Assembly: GCA_026018925.1 (NCBI GenBank)
Contig: JAKSZU010000018.1
Location: 8,214,320-8,278,319 of the forward strand
DNA: 64,000 nucleotides
From: Tupaia tana
Lineage: Eukaryota; Chordata; Mammalia; Scandentia; Tupaiidae
Direction of reading: 5' to 3'
Position numbers and translations under genes: made by a program
Shown here: positions 33,460-44,574 of the stretch, in pieces
How positions within the stretch are numbered: the stretch's first letter is position 1
Layout of the letters: every line of letters starts with the position of its first letter
Notes under the pieces: model-generated
Database searches by the model: none
What the model saw: the letters and a program-made list of their open reading frames with translations, nothing else
What the model was told of the DNA's origin: nothing

Positions 33460-33655
33460 GGACCTTTCCTGTGAACTCATTCAATGGGAGACACTGCTAA
33501 GGGCTCTACCACTCTTCTGAAGTCCTCACAACAACCAGAAGAGATATTACTGTCCTGGGTCCATGATGAATTGTACAAAGATCAGAGATGATTCACAGCT
33601 TGCTCAAGACCACTCAGATAATAAATTATGGTTCTTCTGACTCCTTAAACCTCCT
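33460..33655 (-). mobile_element. MIR SINE, antisense
   Basis: 'gaactcattcaatgggagacactgctaagggctctac', 'agtcctcacaacaaccagaagagatattact' and 'agcttgctcaagaccactcagataataa' are in antisense MIR order. Confidence 0.75.
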
Positions 33656-33774
33656 CCTATAAAGTCACATGGGCATTCGGCCACATTGATACAATCGTTT
33701 GGTGGTGATGGTGATGGTAAAAGCAATGACAAGGAAAATGACAACAATCAATTATATTATTTCATTACAGAAAC

Positions 33775-33865
33775 TCAGACATGCTTATGGATAAGGAAAC
33801 TGAGACTCAAAGAGGTTAAATTTTCTCAGAGTCACACAGTTAGCAGAAGAATCTCTAAAATGCAC
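33775..33865 (-). mobile_element. MIR SINE fragment, antisense
   Basis: GGATAAGGAAACTGAGACTC, AAAGAGGTTAAATTTTCTCA and GAGTCACACAGTTAGCAGA form a well-preserved MIR core. Confidence 0.85.
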
Positions 33866-34674
33866 CACACTACAATTACATATACCTACATAGAGACTGG
33901 AAGATAGGAGGACAATAGGTTGAGTTTAATAAAACCTATTCCCCCCCCCACATTCAGTTTGTTGCATTCAGACGAATTATCTCTTATCATAGTAACCATT
34001 AACCAGAGCAGTTAGATATGATCTGTCTTTACTGCTGCCATGTTTCTGGGAGCTATTTACAGACTTCTCTTATTCTGTGGCCTTGGGATCATATCACAGA
34101 GGGTAGGAAAGGAATGAACAACTCTGATCAGAGAACCAGCTCGAAAGAGAGCCCCTGATAGCAGGGAGTAAATCTCAGCCACTTAATATCAGTTTTCCTC
34201 TCCTATTGATCCATTTTATTTAACTTTTACAGAAGAGGAACATCCCTGCAGTCTAGCTCATCAGTGTGCCTTTAAAGGCTTCCTATTGATCTGTAAAACT
34301 ATTGTCTCAGTCTTTTGAAGACACCTTTTGCTTTTTGGTCATGTTCTGTATTTAGTTTGCATCCCAAACATGACTTCTTTTCTGGGAGCATAAAGCAGAC
34401 ATCTTGGTCCCAAGACTTCAGATTGATCTGATTTTGTAATCCTTCTGGCACCTGTTTTCAGGCTCCAGTAAGCCTTCAACTCCAAAGAACAATGTAGAAT
34501 GCTGGTAGAAGAGTGAGGGTGCAGTGAGGACCTGGCGACCTCATTCCAAAGGTGAAGTGGGAGTAGAAAGCACAACTGTCATTGAGCTCTTCCTCCATCT
34601 TTCAGCTCACCACAAGCATGGACGGTAACATCACACAAATGAAGAAACTGAGAATTGTGTAGCTGTTTGCCAAG
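33866..34674. other. Unassigned non-coding sequence
   Basis: Nothing recognised. Confidence 0.4.
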
Positions 34675-34905
34675 ACACATTCAGCTTTGAACCTGGGCTT
34701 CACCGGTTACTACCTGCATGTTGAACTAATCTGGCAAAAGTTTTACAGAGCTTCAGTTTCCTCAGTTCCAAGGTGAGACTCATGATGGAGCATTCTAGGG
34801 TTGCTGTCAAATTCCCATTAGGTAATGTTTCCAAGAGTCTTAGTAGAGTGTTCAGCATGAAAGAAGTACCCTGCAATATTTGGTGAATTAGAGGAGAACC
34901 CCCAC
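34675..34905 (+). mobile_element. MIR SINE
   Basis: 'gctttgaacctgggcttcaccggttacta', 'gagcttcagtttcctcagttccaaggtgag' and 'gtcttagtagagtgttcagcatgaaag' run from MIR head to tail. Confidence 0.8.
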
Positions 34906-35034
34906 ACCCTCTCCTTCTAAGAGTCATCCATCTACTTCATTCCCCATTATTAAAGGAAAAACCATTTCTTCTTTCTAAAGCTAATGTTGGATAGTCTAGT
35001 TTTCAGATGATGGGAAAAAAATCTATTTGAAAAA

Positions 35035-35300
35035 GAGGCTAGTTCCGTGCCTGGCACGTATTAGGCACTCAGTAAATGTTGGTAATTGTTTTGTTCATCC
35101 AGCCCTGGTTCCTAAGGCACTATATGAGTCCTGACTCCATTATTTTCAAGTCTCCATCTCTTCCTCTCAAACAATCTTTGCTGACTCTTCCCCTCCCCTT
35201 TTTTTGTGTCAAGCTCCTTGAAGCTTCGTTAGAACAAGCCTTTATTTCTCACTGTTCACTCCTTTATTCTTGACTCCTAGAAGCTGCTTCACTTTCTGAA
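35035..35300 (+). mobile_element. L2/MIR 3'-end fragments, sense
   Basis: 'tagttccgtgcctggcacgtattaggcactcagtaaatgttgg' (35,039-35,081) is a classic MIR/L2 3' terminus. 'aagctccttgaagcttcgttagaacaagcc' to 'ttgactcctagaagc' is a second L2 piece. Confidence 0.6.
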
Positions 35301-35434
35301 ATTCCAATCTCTCCAAGGGCCTATTGCTCTTCGCAGTGCTTTGCATTCATACATGTCTTCCTCGGTCCCTCTCTGGTTTTCGATAACAGGCATTTTTCTC
35401 AGAGCACACTCCTAACTTGATTTCTGTGTCATTT

Positions 35435-35550
35435 CATTAGCTCATTTATCTGTTCATTCACTCAACAAATTCTCTGTGACTTTCTGTGCTACCTGAGGCC
35501 CTGGAGCTAGTATGGTCTCAAATCACCGAACATTGAGATATGGTAGTATA
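35435..35550 (-). mobile_element. L2 LINE 3' end, antisense
   Basis: 'ctcatttatctgttcattcactcaacaaattctctgtgac' followed by 'gaggccctggagctagtatggtc' is the antisense L2 end. Confidence 0.65.
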
Positions 35551-35639
35551 TCCTGGTTCTTTCCTCCTCTGCCCTTCTCTACCATCCAGCTCTTACATCA
35601 ACCCCTCCTAAGATGCCATCTTCTTTAGAAAGAGACCCC

Positions 35640-35800
35640 AATCACCTAGATGGGGTAATAAATTGTTTTTCCTCTACTCCTATCACTGCCTATATTCCCT
35701 TGGATCTAAATTCTTATTTTGATCTTGACTCACATGGTGTTTCTTAAGAGTATAAGTAGGCAAGGCTTAACAAATATCTACCAAGTTGAATGGAATATTT
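35640..35800 (+). mobile_element. L2-like 3' fragment, sense
   Basis: Closing stretch 'ggcaaggcttaacaaatatctaccaagttgaatgg' (35,760-35,794) resembles the L2 3' end; the rest is diverged. Confidence 0.45.
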
Positions 35801-36075
35801 TCAATAACTCTTTCACTTTTTCTCTTGCTATTTTTTTTCATTCTGTCCCATAAACAGAGACATGCTTTCATAAGCTTTGTGCTTGTCTGTCCTCTTTCTG
35901 GTGGCTTGTTTATCATAAAGCAAGCTTGGAGATATGTACTCTTTTTTATTCCACTTCTTCATCAACATCTTGCACACAACCATGCAAAAGGAAACTCATC
36001 ATTTTCTCTCACCTGAGCCCCTATTAGCCAGGTCAGAACATCATTTATCCTGGTGACCTCCTTGACTCTCCTCAA

Positions 36076-36500
36076 TTATACCTTGTTGTTGTTTTTCATG
36101 GTTGTTGTAACAAAGGACCACAAACTGAGGGGCTTAAAAAAATAGTCATTTATTCTCTGACACTTCTAGAGGCTGTAAGTCTGAAGTAAAGGTGTTGGCA
36201 AAGCCATGCTCCCTCTCAAGGCTCTACAAGAAAATGTGTTCTCTCTCTCCTCACTTCAAGTGGTGGCCAGCAGTCCTTGGCATTCTTTGACTTGTGGCAC
36301 TATCACTTCAATCTCTGCCTCCATAGCACACAAACTTCTTACCTCCATCTAGGTTCGTGTCTTCAGAAAGCCTTCCTACAAGGACACCTTGTTGTTGGAT
36401 TTAGGTACCACTCTAAACTATGAACTCATTTTAATTTGATTTTATCTGCAAATATCCTATTCATATATAAAGGTCTGGGAAAACATGAATCTGGTAGTGA
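36076..36500 (-). mobile_element. MLT1-type MaLR LTR, antisense
   Basis: 'gttgtaacaaaggaccacaaactgaggggcttaaaa', 'catttattctctgacacttctagaggctgtaagtctgaagtaaaggtgttggcaaagcc', 'ctacaaggacacc-ttgttgttggatt-taggtacca' follow the reverse of the MLT1 3' half and body. LTR only, with no retroviral gene. Confidence 0.8.
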
Positions 36501-36599
36501 GGGAGGGAGACTCTATTCAACCCAGGACACCCTTCAACCCATCTTATCTACTGCTGCCAATATCAAATTCCCTTAATACTGCTTAGTTCTGACTCCAGG

Positions 36600-36830
36600 T
36601 CTCAAAAGCCTAAAGTGACTTGACATTTTCTTACTTCCTCAGTCTAAGTAGACTGTTTTCCAAACACAGTGCATATTACTTTCAAGTATGTAAAATTTTT
36701 GCAGCCCTGAGAGACTAAAAATTCCATGAGAAAGAAATCTAATTGGCATTCTTTATCCCTGTTTTCTGCACAGTTCCCATGTAGGTGCCTAATAGCCGTC
36801 TGTTGCGTGAATTCATGGTGAGCGAGTATT
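36600..36830 (+). mobile_element. L2 LINE 3' fragment
   Basis: 'agactaaaaattccatgagaaagaaatct', 'tttatccctgttttctgcacagttcccatgtaggtgcctaatagc' is a sense L2 3' end. Confidence 0.65.
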
Positions 36831-36884
36831 AGTTTCAAGTCCTCTAGCTGACTTTGAGGAGTCCTCCATTACCTCTCACTATAC

Positions 36885-36955
36885 CATCTGCTCCTGTCAG
36901 CATTTGCTGAGTAAAAATTAGGTGCTCTCAATAAATACTTGTTGCTTGATTGATT
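36885..36955 (+). mobile_element. L2/MIR 3' terminus
   Basis: 'aaattaggtgctctcaataaatacttgttgcttgattgatt' closes like the L2 3' end. Confidence 0.65.
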
Positions 36956-38107
36956 AATCCATCAACCAGGCTTCCTGCTAAAGCATTTTTTGTGTGGGTC
37001 TCTAGGGGAGCTGGAGTAGGGGGCATAAGAGGGGTAAGGGTTGGGCAATGCAGACACTTCATCAGCATTCCCACCTTAGTATTTCTGGAGCCAGATCAAG
37101 GCTTTGATTTGCTTGCGAATCTGCTTCTAGTCTTTCAAGGACCAATAATAACAGTGACTTTGAGAACCATGGTGGTGGGATCCAAGATATGGAGGTTAAG
37201 GTTCCTATTAAGAGAAGTTAACATGGTCTCATTTCTCTTCAGAGAATGTTCCAGAAAGCAAGGAGCTGACCTGGATTAGACAGATACTAAGTACCTGTGT
37301 TCTCTCCTGGGTCATTAGCGGGTCTGTGTCAGTGAAGAGAGTTAATGAGAGCAACCCTGTATGGCTACACATCTTTCTACACATCCCAACTTGGTATACC
37401 ATACACCCAAGTCTCTAGAAAAGGGGGCTCTAAAAATCTGCATGGGATCGCCTCTAGAATAAAGATAGAACTTATGGAAGCAGTCATTTCTTATGTAGTT
37501 AACCATTTTGTGAATTCTTGCAGAAGAAATAACTACCTAGGATTGTGACAGAAAAACAAAGAACAAAGAGGACAGGTCATTGTTATTATGTCTCCTTGAA
37601 AGACTAGAAGTAGATTCTCAATCAAATTGAGGTCTCGAGCAGGCCCCAGAAACCAGGCACTGTACTGTGATATTCGATCTCAAGCCATGATGGTGGTCAC
37701 CTGTAACTGAGTCACTCCCATTCCTGCCCTGACTCCAAGCTGATGTGACTTGAAACAATGAAAGTCAGGCATGTAGTAGATAAACAGTCAAATACAACCA
37801 CTATTTTATTTTTCTGTGTTCTTTTTTTTTTTCCTTGTAAGTGTCCTAAGCCACCCACACTCTTAGCACTTATTCCTTCAGGGATTACAAAAGTAAAGCT
37901 GGCTTTATTTTGTTTCAGTTCCCTTGTATCCATTTCAATAGAATCACTAATAGTACTCATTTTCAGATTTTGTGTACTTAATAGATTGGGAATATGAGGT
38001 CATGTGTCCAAAAAGATAATTATCATTCTGGGCAGTGATTGAATGGTTTCATTGTCCTCAAAATATACACAAGGCAAAAAGAACTTTTGTTAGGGTATTA
38101 CCTGATT
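36956..38107. other. Unassigned non-coding interval
   Basis: Includes a 109-codon frame at 36,950-37,279 without a recognisable domain. No repeat named. Confidence 0.4.
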
Positions 38108-38117
38108 TGTGTGTGTG

Positions 38118-38149
<32 letters not shown>
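38108..38149 (+). repeat. (TG)n microsatellite
   Basis: TG run with a single C interruption. Confidence 0.97.
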
Positions 38150-39029
38150 ATTTCTGAAACTTCACATGACTCAATTTGCCATTCCAAAATAAAAGAAAGT
38201 TAACTTGCTACAAGGGAACTGGAATTTTAGTAGCAGATAAATGTGTATTATCAGGAAATGCAAGCTATGCAAAAGTTATATTGAGTTGTAGCCTGTTGGG
38301 TCCTAGTGAGAGTTTATCGCATGTGCCTGTTAGTTACCTACATTCATTCATTTCTTAACTTCTCATCTCTTGGAGTTGAAGATATGGACACACTTTCCCA
38401 TGGCTTTCTGCAATAAGAACGCTGGTTGACAACACTTCTTCTATGTCTTCTTTTCATTCCTGAAGGTAGAGTGCAGGGCCCTAGTTATTCCAATAATATG
38501 TAGTTGTAAACTGAGGGTCACCATTCTCACAACTCTTTAGAACCCCCCAAAAGGACTGACACAAAAGATTCTATGAAAGAATGATGAGCATCAGACTTAA
38601 AGCAGGAAACAACAAATCCCAGGAATAAGGAGCATGGATCAAATGACCAGGAGCAAACCCAAAACTTTTCTTTTTTGTACTTCAATTCATCAAGGGTTGG
38701 TTACTGCTGAACTACATGTGTGAATGACAAGAGGTGTGCCTTACCTGTATGGCTATGTGGCTTCCATATGACTTTAAACTCCCTACTGCTCTTGACACAC
38801 AGTAACAATAACAAGAAATCAGGCAGGTCACCGTGGACTGAGTTCACATCACCAATATCCCTGGCCTGTCATATTTTGTCTCCTATTTAATTTCTCTCTC
38901 TCTCTCTCTCAATATCTCTTCCATCCCTCATAACCAATATGTATCAATATAGCATTAATCATGCAATAAGGCTCAAAGGTAAGTCCAGTCAGCCAAAAAG
39001 ATTGGATGCAGAGACACACATGCTTGAGG
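38150..39029. other. Unassigned non-coding sequence
   Basis: Nothing named apart from a short CT run near 38,892-38,910. Confidence 0.4.
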
Positions 39030-39150
39030 CAGTGCTTCTTACAAGCTAGGAAACATAGGTGAGTGTCTGAATCTTCCTAAGCCTCAATGTCCTCCTTTAG
39101 AAAACAGAAATAACAACACCCACTTCACCCAAGCTGTTGAGATTAAGGAT
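39030..39150 (+). mobile_element. MIR SINE fragment
   Basis: 'gtctgaatcttcctaagcctcaatgtcctcctttagaaaacagaaataacaac' and 'gctgttgagattaagg' are the MIR middle. Confidence 0.75.
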
Positions 39151-41181
39151 GCTTCTGCTGTGTGTCATAATCTAGGGATGGTGCAGGAAAACCACCTTCT
39201 TTAATAAACTGTTTAACTATTGTGTTCTCATTTTAATGATAATCTGAAGTAAAATTGATTAAGCACATTCTGAATGATCAGAAGAACTGTCACCACACTT
39301 CCATGCCAGCACTTGCAAACAAGTTGGCACTATGAACTATAGTACTAATTTTATTGCCTCTACTAATAAGAAAAGAATAAAGGAGAAATAAATTTAAAAT
39401 TATGTACCTCTGTCAAATTAATGTCAAGTGACGTCACAGGGACCATGTAAATGGGAAACAATTGGGGGATTCTTGAGTCATCATGCCACGTGTAGGTACA
39501 GTGATCTGAAACGTATCTGCATGTCGCTTTTGGTACAACTTTTACACAGCAAGTTGGGACCAGTTTTATCAAGACCATATCATCTGTCATGCTTAATTAA
39601 AATGGATAGGCTGAATTTTAAACATGTTATAGCTTTGTTTGCATTTAATTTATTAATTTATTTTGTTTTATAATTGCATGGGAGCAATAAGCATTAGGTT
39701 AAATAGAATTTTATTTTCTAAATATTTAAATAACATCATACTTAAAAGAATATGTTGGCTTTTATTCTCATAGTTAAAGTGGAGTCTGTTTATAACTAAC
39801 TTGGAGAAACCCTATAATAATCTATGTGAAATTCTCCATAGTAAGTGACCCACAGAAGATGCACAGAAAGGCTGCATTTCTTCTCTTGAGGTGAGTCTGT
39901 GTTATGGTGGTGTATCTTCGGCAAAGTGAATGATATGAAGAATAATAAATAATCATAAATCTATTTATTCACGACTTTTTACATGTACCCAGTAATATTG
40001 TATAGATCATCTTTCTAATATTCATGAGTATCTGAAAGCACAAGATGTTATCCACAATATCACACTGTCTTCTCCCCTCAAGGGTCTGACCATCACCTCA
40101 GGAAGTGACATGTATGTAAGCACCTACTATGTGGTTATGAGTGTCACATGTTAAAGGAAAGATGTGGGTGAGTGCCAAGCAAAAGGGAACCAACTAAGAT
40201 GAGTATCTCAAAGTTTCATGAGTAAAAGGTTAGATTTGGATTTACCAGCATTTCTAGAATGTTCCATCTGTCCCTCTAGATTCACCACCCCCCTCTGCAC
40301 CCTCCTCTGGAACCCTGGATGACCTTTCTAAGTGACAACATCAGCTGCTCTAGCCATCTGACTTCCCTTTGGCTACCACCAAAGGGATGCCATATTCTTA
40401 TTTCATAGACTCTTGGGAAGACATTTTCTACCAGATAATTTGGTGGTCATATCTTCAGTAGGATAGGATGTCCATGATGTAGGGTCCTGAAATGACTTTT
40501 TCCAGAGCAATTTTAAAATTATGTTCATGATGTTGCTTCTAATATGTCTACCCTCTGGTTGTAAACCATGAGGAAGTGTATGCATTGCTGTCCCCTTTGG
40601 AAACACAGCTTTGTCTCATGAGCATGGAACCGTACACTTGGATATCTGTCCAGCAAGGTCTGAAAGTATGCTGAAATCAATCAGAATAGAAGCCAAATCA
40701 AGAGCTTCTCGAGGCATGAACAGGAAGGAGCAGGGTACGAAGAGAGGGTTGGGCTATTTATTTCCTGGTTTCCCCTTCCTAGTGAATTGACTGCTCTACT
40801 AAAGGCCAGAAGTCCTGTCTGGGAACCCTTTCTATGTAGTTACCCATCTTGGGTGCTTGTAACTGCTTTTTCCCCTTTACCCTTCAAACTAGGAGTAATA
40901 TACCTCTTAAACTCCCATCCCTGCCATTGTCACTTGTCAATTTTCTAAGCCCTGTCCCCCTCACTTTTGTGATTAGTCCCTTTAACAAACCCACCACCCA
41001 GATTAAGTATGCATTTGTTTCTCTCCGACTTCTGGCTGATACTCTGAGAGTTGCAGTGATAGGGTGCCAGTACCAGGGACCTTGAGTAGGAGGGTGTGAG
41101 TTCTCCTAGGCAGGTACAAGGTGTATGTTAAAGTGAAGGGGACAGTAAACACTGAATAAAAATAGCAGTCCACCAAAGTGG
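39151..41181. other. Long unassigned AT-rich interval
   Basis: No gene or confidently named repeat in about 2 kb. Contains one full CRE octamer (39,429-39,436). Confidence 0.4.
39429..39436. promoter_or_regulatory. CRE octamer TGACGTCA
   Basis: Full consensus CREB/ATF site in an AT-rich, CpG-poor background. Isolated, so function is unproven. Confidence 0.3.
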
Positions 41182-41208
41182 ACTTTATAATTATAATAAT
41201 TATAAAGT
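41182..41208. repeat. Perfect 12-bp inverted repeat with 3-base loop
   Basis: ACTTTATAATTA at 41,182-41,193 and TAATTATAAAGT at 41,197-41,208 are exact reverse complements around TAA. All but two base pairs are A/T. It sits at the start of a MIR relic. Confidence 0.9.
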
Positions 41209-41405
41209 ATTGGTATTTGCAAGCTACTTTGTGCCTGACCGGAGACTAGGATCTTTGATTATAATTCCTAATCCTGAAGATTTCCATTACATTGCTATTG
41301 CTATTTTCCATGGGAGGAAAAAGGTCCACTGCTTAAGTTTAAGGCAGCTTAGCTATTAAATGACAAGGTGAGAATTTAACCCAGGTTCTGTATAATTCTA
41401 TTTCT
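41209..41405 (-). mobile_element. MIR SINE fragment, antisense
   Basis: 'caagctactttgtgcctgaccggagactaggatc', 'ggcagcttagctattaaatgacaaggtgagaatttaacccaggttctg' fits the antisense MIR layout. Confidence 0.7.
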
Positions 41406-42150
41406 CTATGCTCATTCAGACTTCGGCCAACCTTTCAGTGCCAGCATCAGTTAACACTTTGATGAGGGTAAGATAGATATCAGGCTTAAGTATCCGATTC
41501 TTTCTTGGGAAAGCTCAAAGGGAAGAAAAAATCCTACACTCACCACCCTCAGATCCCCGAGTCCTCCCTTCACCTCACTCCTTAGAGGAAGGGCCTGCGG
41601 AGCCATCCTTTTTGTACAATGGACTTTCTTGAGCTTACTGCCACTCCAGAGAGGACTACCGCCCTCCCCCTTGTTAGCAAGAACACCCTCCCCATATGCA
41701 GCCAGAATCAACTTCAGAAACTCTCTGGGCTCCTCTAAGTTAATAGCTGTCCATCTTGCACCTGGCTGGTTTGCATGCCTCCAGGCCCTGAACTCTGGCC
41801 AGCTGCTATATCTGAGTTGGGGCCCACCTGCTCCTCAGAGAGCTGAGGCCTCCAGAAGGAGCATGCATTAATGTGATTTCCTTGTGGTTAAGATGCTGAA
41901 AGGGTCTAGTGTGGCTCTAGCAGAAAATCAGGGTATCAGGCATGCAGCCCTGGCAAAGAATGTGCTGGAAAACCTGGCCATCTGACAAGATTTAAGAGAA
42001 GGGAAGAACTTTCTGTATCAATAAAATTTATTGCATTTTTTAATGTTTTCTTTAAATCTTTGTTATTAAATTTTTGAGAAATACAGAATGTTTTAGTGAA
42101 AGGGGGATAAACATAGTTCATTCTTTTGAGTATAGACTAGAAATTTTTTT
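41406..42150. other. Unassigned non-coding sequence
   Basis: Moderately GC-rich between 41,620 and 41,860 but without a recognised exon. Confidence 0.4.
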
Positions 42151-42180
42151 ATACTTGTCTATAAATGTTTAGACAAGTAT
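42151..42180. repeat. Perfect 10-bp hairpin
   Basis: ATACTTGTCT at 42,151-42,160 and AGACAAGTAT at 42,171-42,180 pair exactly around a 10-base loop (ATAAATGTTT). No T run or flanking arms suggest a terminator or miRNA precursor. Confidence 0.9.
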
Positions 42181-42184
42181 TATT

Positions 42185-42410
42185 TATTTATTTGCCATAG
42201 TTTTCATAGGTTCTCCAGAGAAACAGAGGAAGAGGGAGAGGGAGAAAGTGTCTTCCCCACCCCAAAGGGCACAGCCTCGCCACATCCTTTCCTCTCCATT
42301 TCTCTAACATATCGCCATTCTGGGCACACATGCCCAGTTTGGTTTTCAAGTCACCAGGGCCAGGACTTAAACTATGCAGGCCTACACTAGACCATGGGTC
42401 CAGCCCTATA
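42185..42410 (-). mobile_element. Old tRNA-type SINE related to family A, antisense
   Basis: 'ccagagaaacagaggaagagg', 'cattctgggcacacatgccc', 'caagtcaccagggccaggacttaaac' and 'accatgggtccagccc' keep the family order with many substitutions. Confidence 0.75.
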
Positions 42411-42424
42411 CGTACTTTTTTTAG

Positions 42425-42870
42425 TGCAAAAGTTTACAACCTTTTGCTCAAAGTGGGGTCAGGCTCTAAGCTCTGGAATCACCTAGGAATCCATTAAAAA
42501 TGCAAAATCTTGGTGCAAACCTCAGACTTACCAACTCAGAATCTTCTTTCTTTCTTTTTTTTTCTTTTTCTTTTTAGAGATATTTTTACTATAGGGTGCA
42601 TGTGCTCACTGGAGACACAGAGAAAGACAGAGAGAGAAAAAGTGAGAAATCACCCCTCAGAGAGTATGACCATGCTACAACCCCTTCACCTTCATTCTCC
42701 TCTCAGGATTTTGGGCAGCATGCACATGCACCTGGCATGAGTTTCAAGCTGCCAGGTCCTAGACGTGAACTGTAGTCAGCCATGGGGGAGTCCAGTTCCT
42801 TAACGACTACACCACCTGCTAGCTCCCAGAATCTTTGTTATAACCAGATCTCTAAGAGATTAAAAGACAA
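42425..42870 (+). mobile_element. MER5A-type DNA transposon split by a SINE
   Basis: Left part: 'ctcaaagtggggtcaggctctaagctctggaatcacctaggaatccattaaaaatgcaaaatctt' and 'ccaactcagaatctt'. Right part resumes with 'cagaatctttgttataaccaga' after the SINE, as expected for the MER5A interior. Confidence 0.75.
42546..42836 (-). mobile_element. tRNA-type SINE, family A, antisense
   Basis: Antisense tail of T/C, 'actatagggtgcatgtgctcactgg', 'gtgagaaatcacccctcag', 'ctctcaggattttgggcagca', 'aagctgccaggtcctagacgtgaactg', 'accacctgctagctcc'. Perfect 9-bp duplication CAGAATCTT at 42,537-42,545 and 42,837-42,845. Confidence 0.93.
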
Positions 42871-43054
42871 ATAGATGGCAAAGCTTTATACCCTTCAATG
42901 GTATGAATAATGTCATTAATCCACCTTTAATCCAAAATGATGCTCTGTTTATATTGTGTTGATTATACACTGCAATACAGAAAGAGGTACCACAAACTAT
43001 CCTTTGCATGCCTATTAATACGAATAATAATGACACTATCATCGTTACTGGTAT

Positions 43055-43180
43055 GGTTTATTTAGTGCTATTTATGTATGGGGCACTGTGGTAAACCCTT
43101 TGCAAAAATGACTTCATTTCATCCTTAGGATGGCCCTAAAGACATGGGGCTACTTTCACCTTAGAAGTGATGCTATTGAG
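43055..43180 (-). mobile_element. MIR fragment, antisense
   Basis: 'tttagtgctatttatgtatggggcactgtggtaaaccctttgcaaaaatgacttcatttcatcctt' is the antisense MIR 3' half. Confidence 0.8.
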
Positions 43181-43249
43181 GCACTTTTTTAATGAAGCAT
43201 TTCAAATACTGATGATATTTCAAATACTACTACTGTGACTGACAGGGAT

Positions 43250-43450
43250 GGTGGAACTTACTGAATACTTTTTCTGTTTCAGAGACAATATGAACTGCTC
43301 TGCATTCATTTTTTAAAGTTAAACCTCAAACAACCCTGAGAAGTAGGCATCATCATTAGCTGTCTTAAACACCAAGGTAACGAGGTTCAGAGGTTAAATA
43401 TCTCATCGAAGTTCTTATTCAAGGCCATCCTAGGATCCCGGACTGGATCT
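43250..43450 (-). mobile_element. MIR SINE, antisense
   Basis: 'cttactgaatactttttctgtttcagag', 'caaccctgagaagtaggcatcatcattag', 'aaggtaacgaggttcagaggttaaatatctc' run in antisense MIR order. Confidence 0.8.
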
Positions 43451-44194
43451 GGTTTTGCCCACTTTCCTGTGCATGCTCTCAACCTCACTGGTGAAGGGGA
43501 ATGTGCTAATTTGCTCCTGACTCCCCAGTGCATCCTCGGGGCCTTGCTCCCTGTCCCTGCTGGCTCCTAGACAGACCATTCTTCTCCAAATCCTCTCTAT
43601 GTGAATAGACAGAGGACCCATGGCGCTGCCTTCTCGGGGCAATGGGCTTAGGGGGACAGAGGATTTTTCTCCTAATCAGAGCTCTACACAGCAGAGCTGC
43701 AGGCATCAGGATCCCAGACATGCAGACTGGCGGGCCGCGTGGCACACAGCCCAGGACTTTGCAGGGAACAATGAGCACTGAACTGCAGGCGACCCGACCT
43801 GCTAATCGCTGCCTGATTACCAGCTAATCAGTGCCTTGTTTGGGACACCGACTCCCAATCCCTTTGGACTGGGCTGGGCCCTGGTAGGCAGTCACCTGGT
43901 TAATGTGGCAGGGGCGAGGCAGGGGGTCATGTGTTACAACACACAGAGTGGCCAAAGGCCGCCTTCAGGAAAACAGTCACAGGGTCTCTCTCCTCCACTG
44001 ATCCTAGGCAACACAGCACTGGTCAACGGCATGGGAGTGAACAGAGCCAGAGAACCTAAAGCTAACTTCTCCATTCTGGAACTGATGAGGAAAATTAGTC
44101 AACTATTCTGAGCACAGAGGAAAAAAAGGAATTTCCCTTTCAGAAACCTCTTCAAAGGAGGTTTCATGTAGAGGGTGAATTAACAATCCCCACC
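43451..44194. other. Unassigned, moderately GC-rich sequence
   Basis: Unique-looking and more GC-rich than its surroundings. Contains a homeodomain-site cluster (43,803-43,829). Overlapping frames on both strands show no domain. Confidence 0.4.
43803..43829. promoter_or_regulatory. Cluster of three TAATC/GATTA homeodomain cores
   Basis: TAATC at 43,803-43,807, GATTA at 43,815-43,819 and TAATC at 43,825-43,829 are spaced about one helical turn apart. TAATC is the core preferred by K50 (OTX/CRX/PITX-class) homeodomains. Whether it is an enhancer is inference. Confidence 0.35.
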
Positions 44195-44545
44195 ACCACC
44201 ACCATGGCCATCACCTTCGTAACCAGTGCTATCACCATCCTTATCACCTGCACCATCACTCCCATGTCTCTACCATCACTATCACCACCATAATCACCAT
44301 GATCATCATCACTCCCCACCATCACCACAATCACCATCACCACCCCCATCACCCTACCATCTCCACTACCATCAGCACTACCATTAGCCTTTACCATCAT
44401 AGTTTATATACCACCACTGCCAGTACTGCCGTTGTCACCACTACAACCATCACCACCACCATTATCACTGTTGCCACCCTCACTACTACCAAGAACAAAA
44501 CACCATCACCACAGCCACCATTGCTACTCCTGCCACACATTGCTA
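44195..44545 (+). repeat. Imperfect (CAC/CAT) trinucleotide repeat
   Basis: About 350 bp dominated by CAC, CAT and ATC triplets, almost without G on this strand. Frames through it give His/Thr/Ser-rich (plus) or Val/Met/Asp-rich (minus) peptides, which are artefacts of the repeat. Confidence 0.95.
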
Positions 44546-44574
44546 TATCCTTGGGAAGCAACTAAAATGGTGTT

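Noticed and set aside
44164..44565. His/Thr-rich and Val/Met/Asp-rich frames on opposite strands
   Set aside because: Both are translations of the CAC/CAT repeat.
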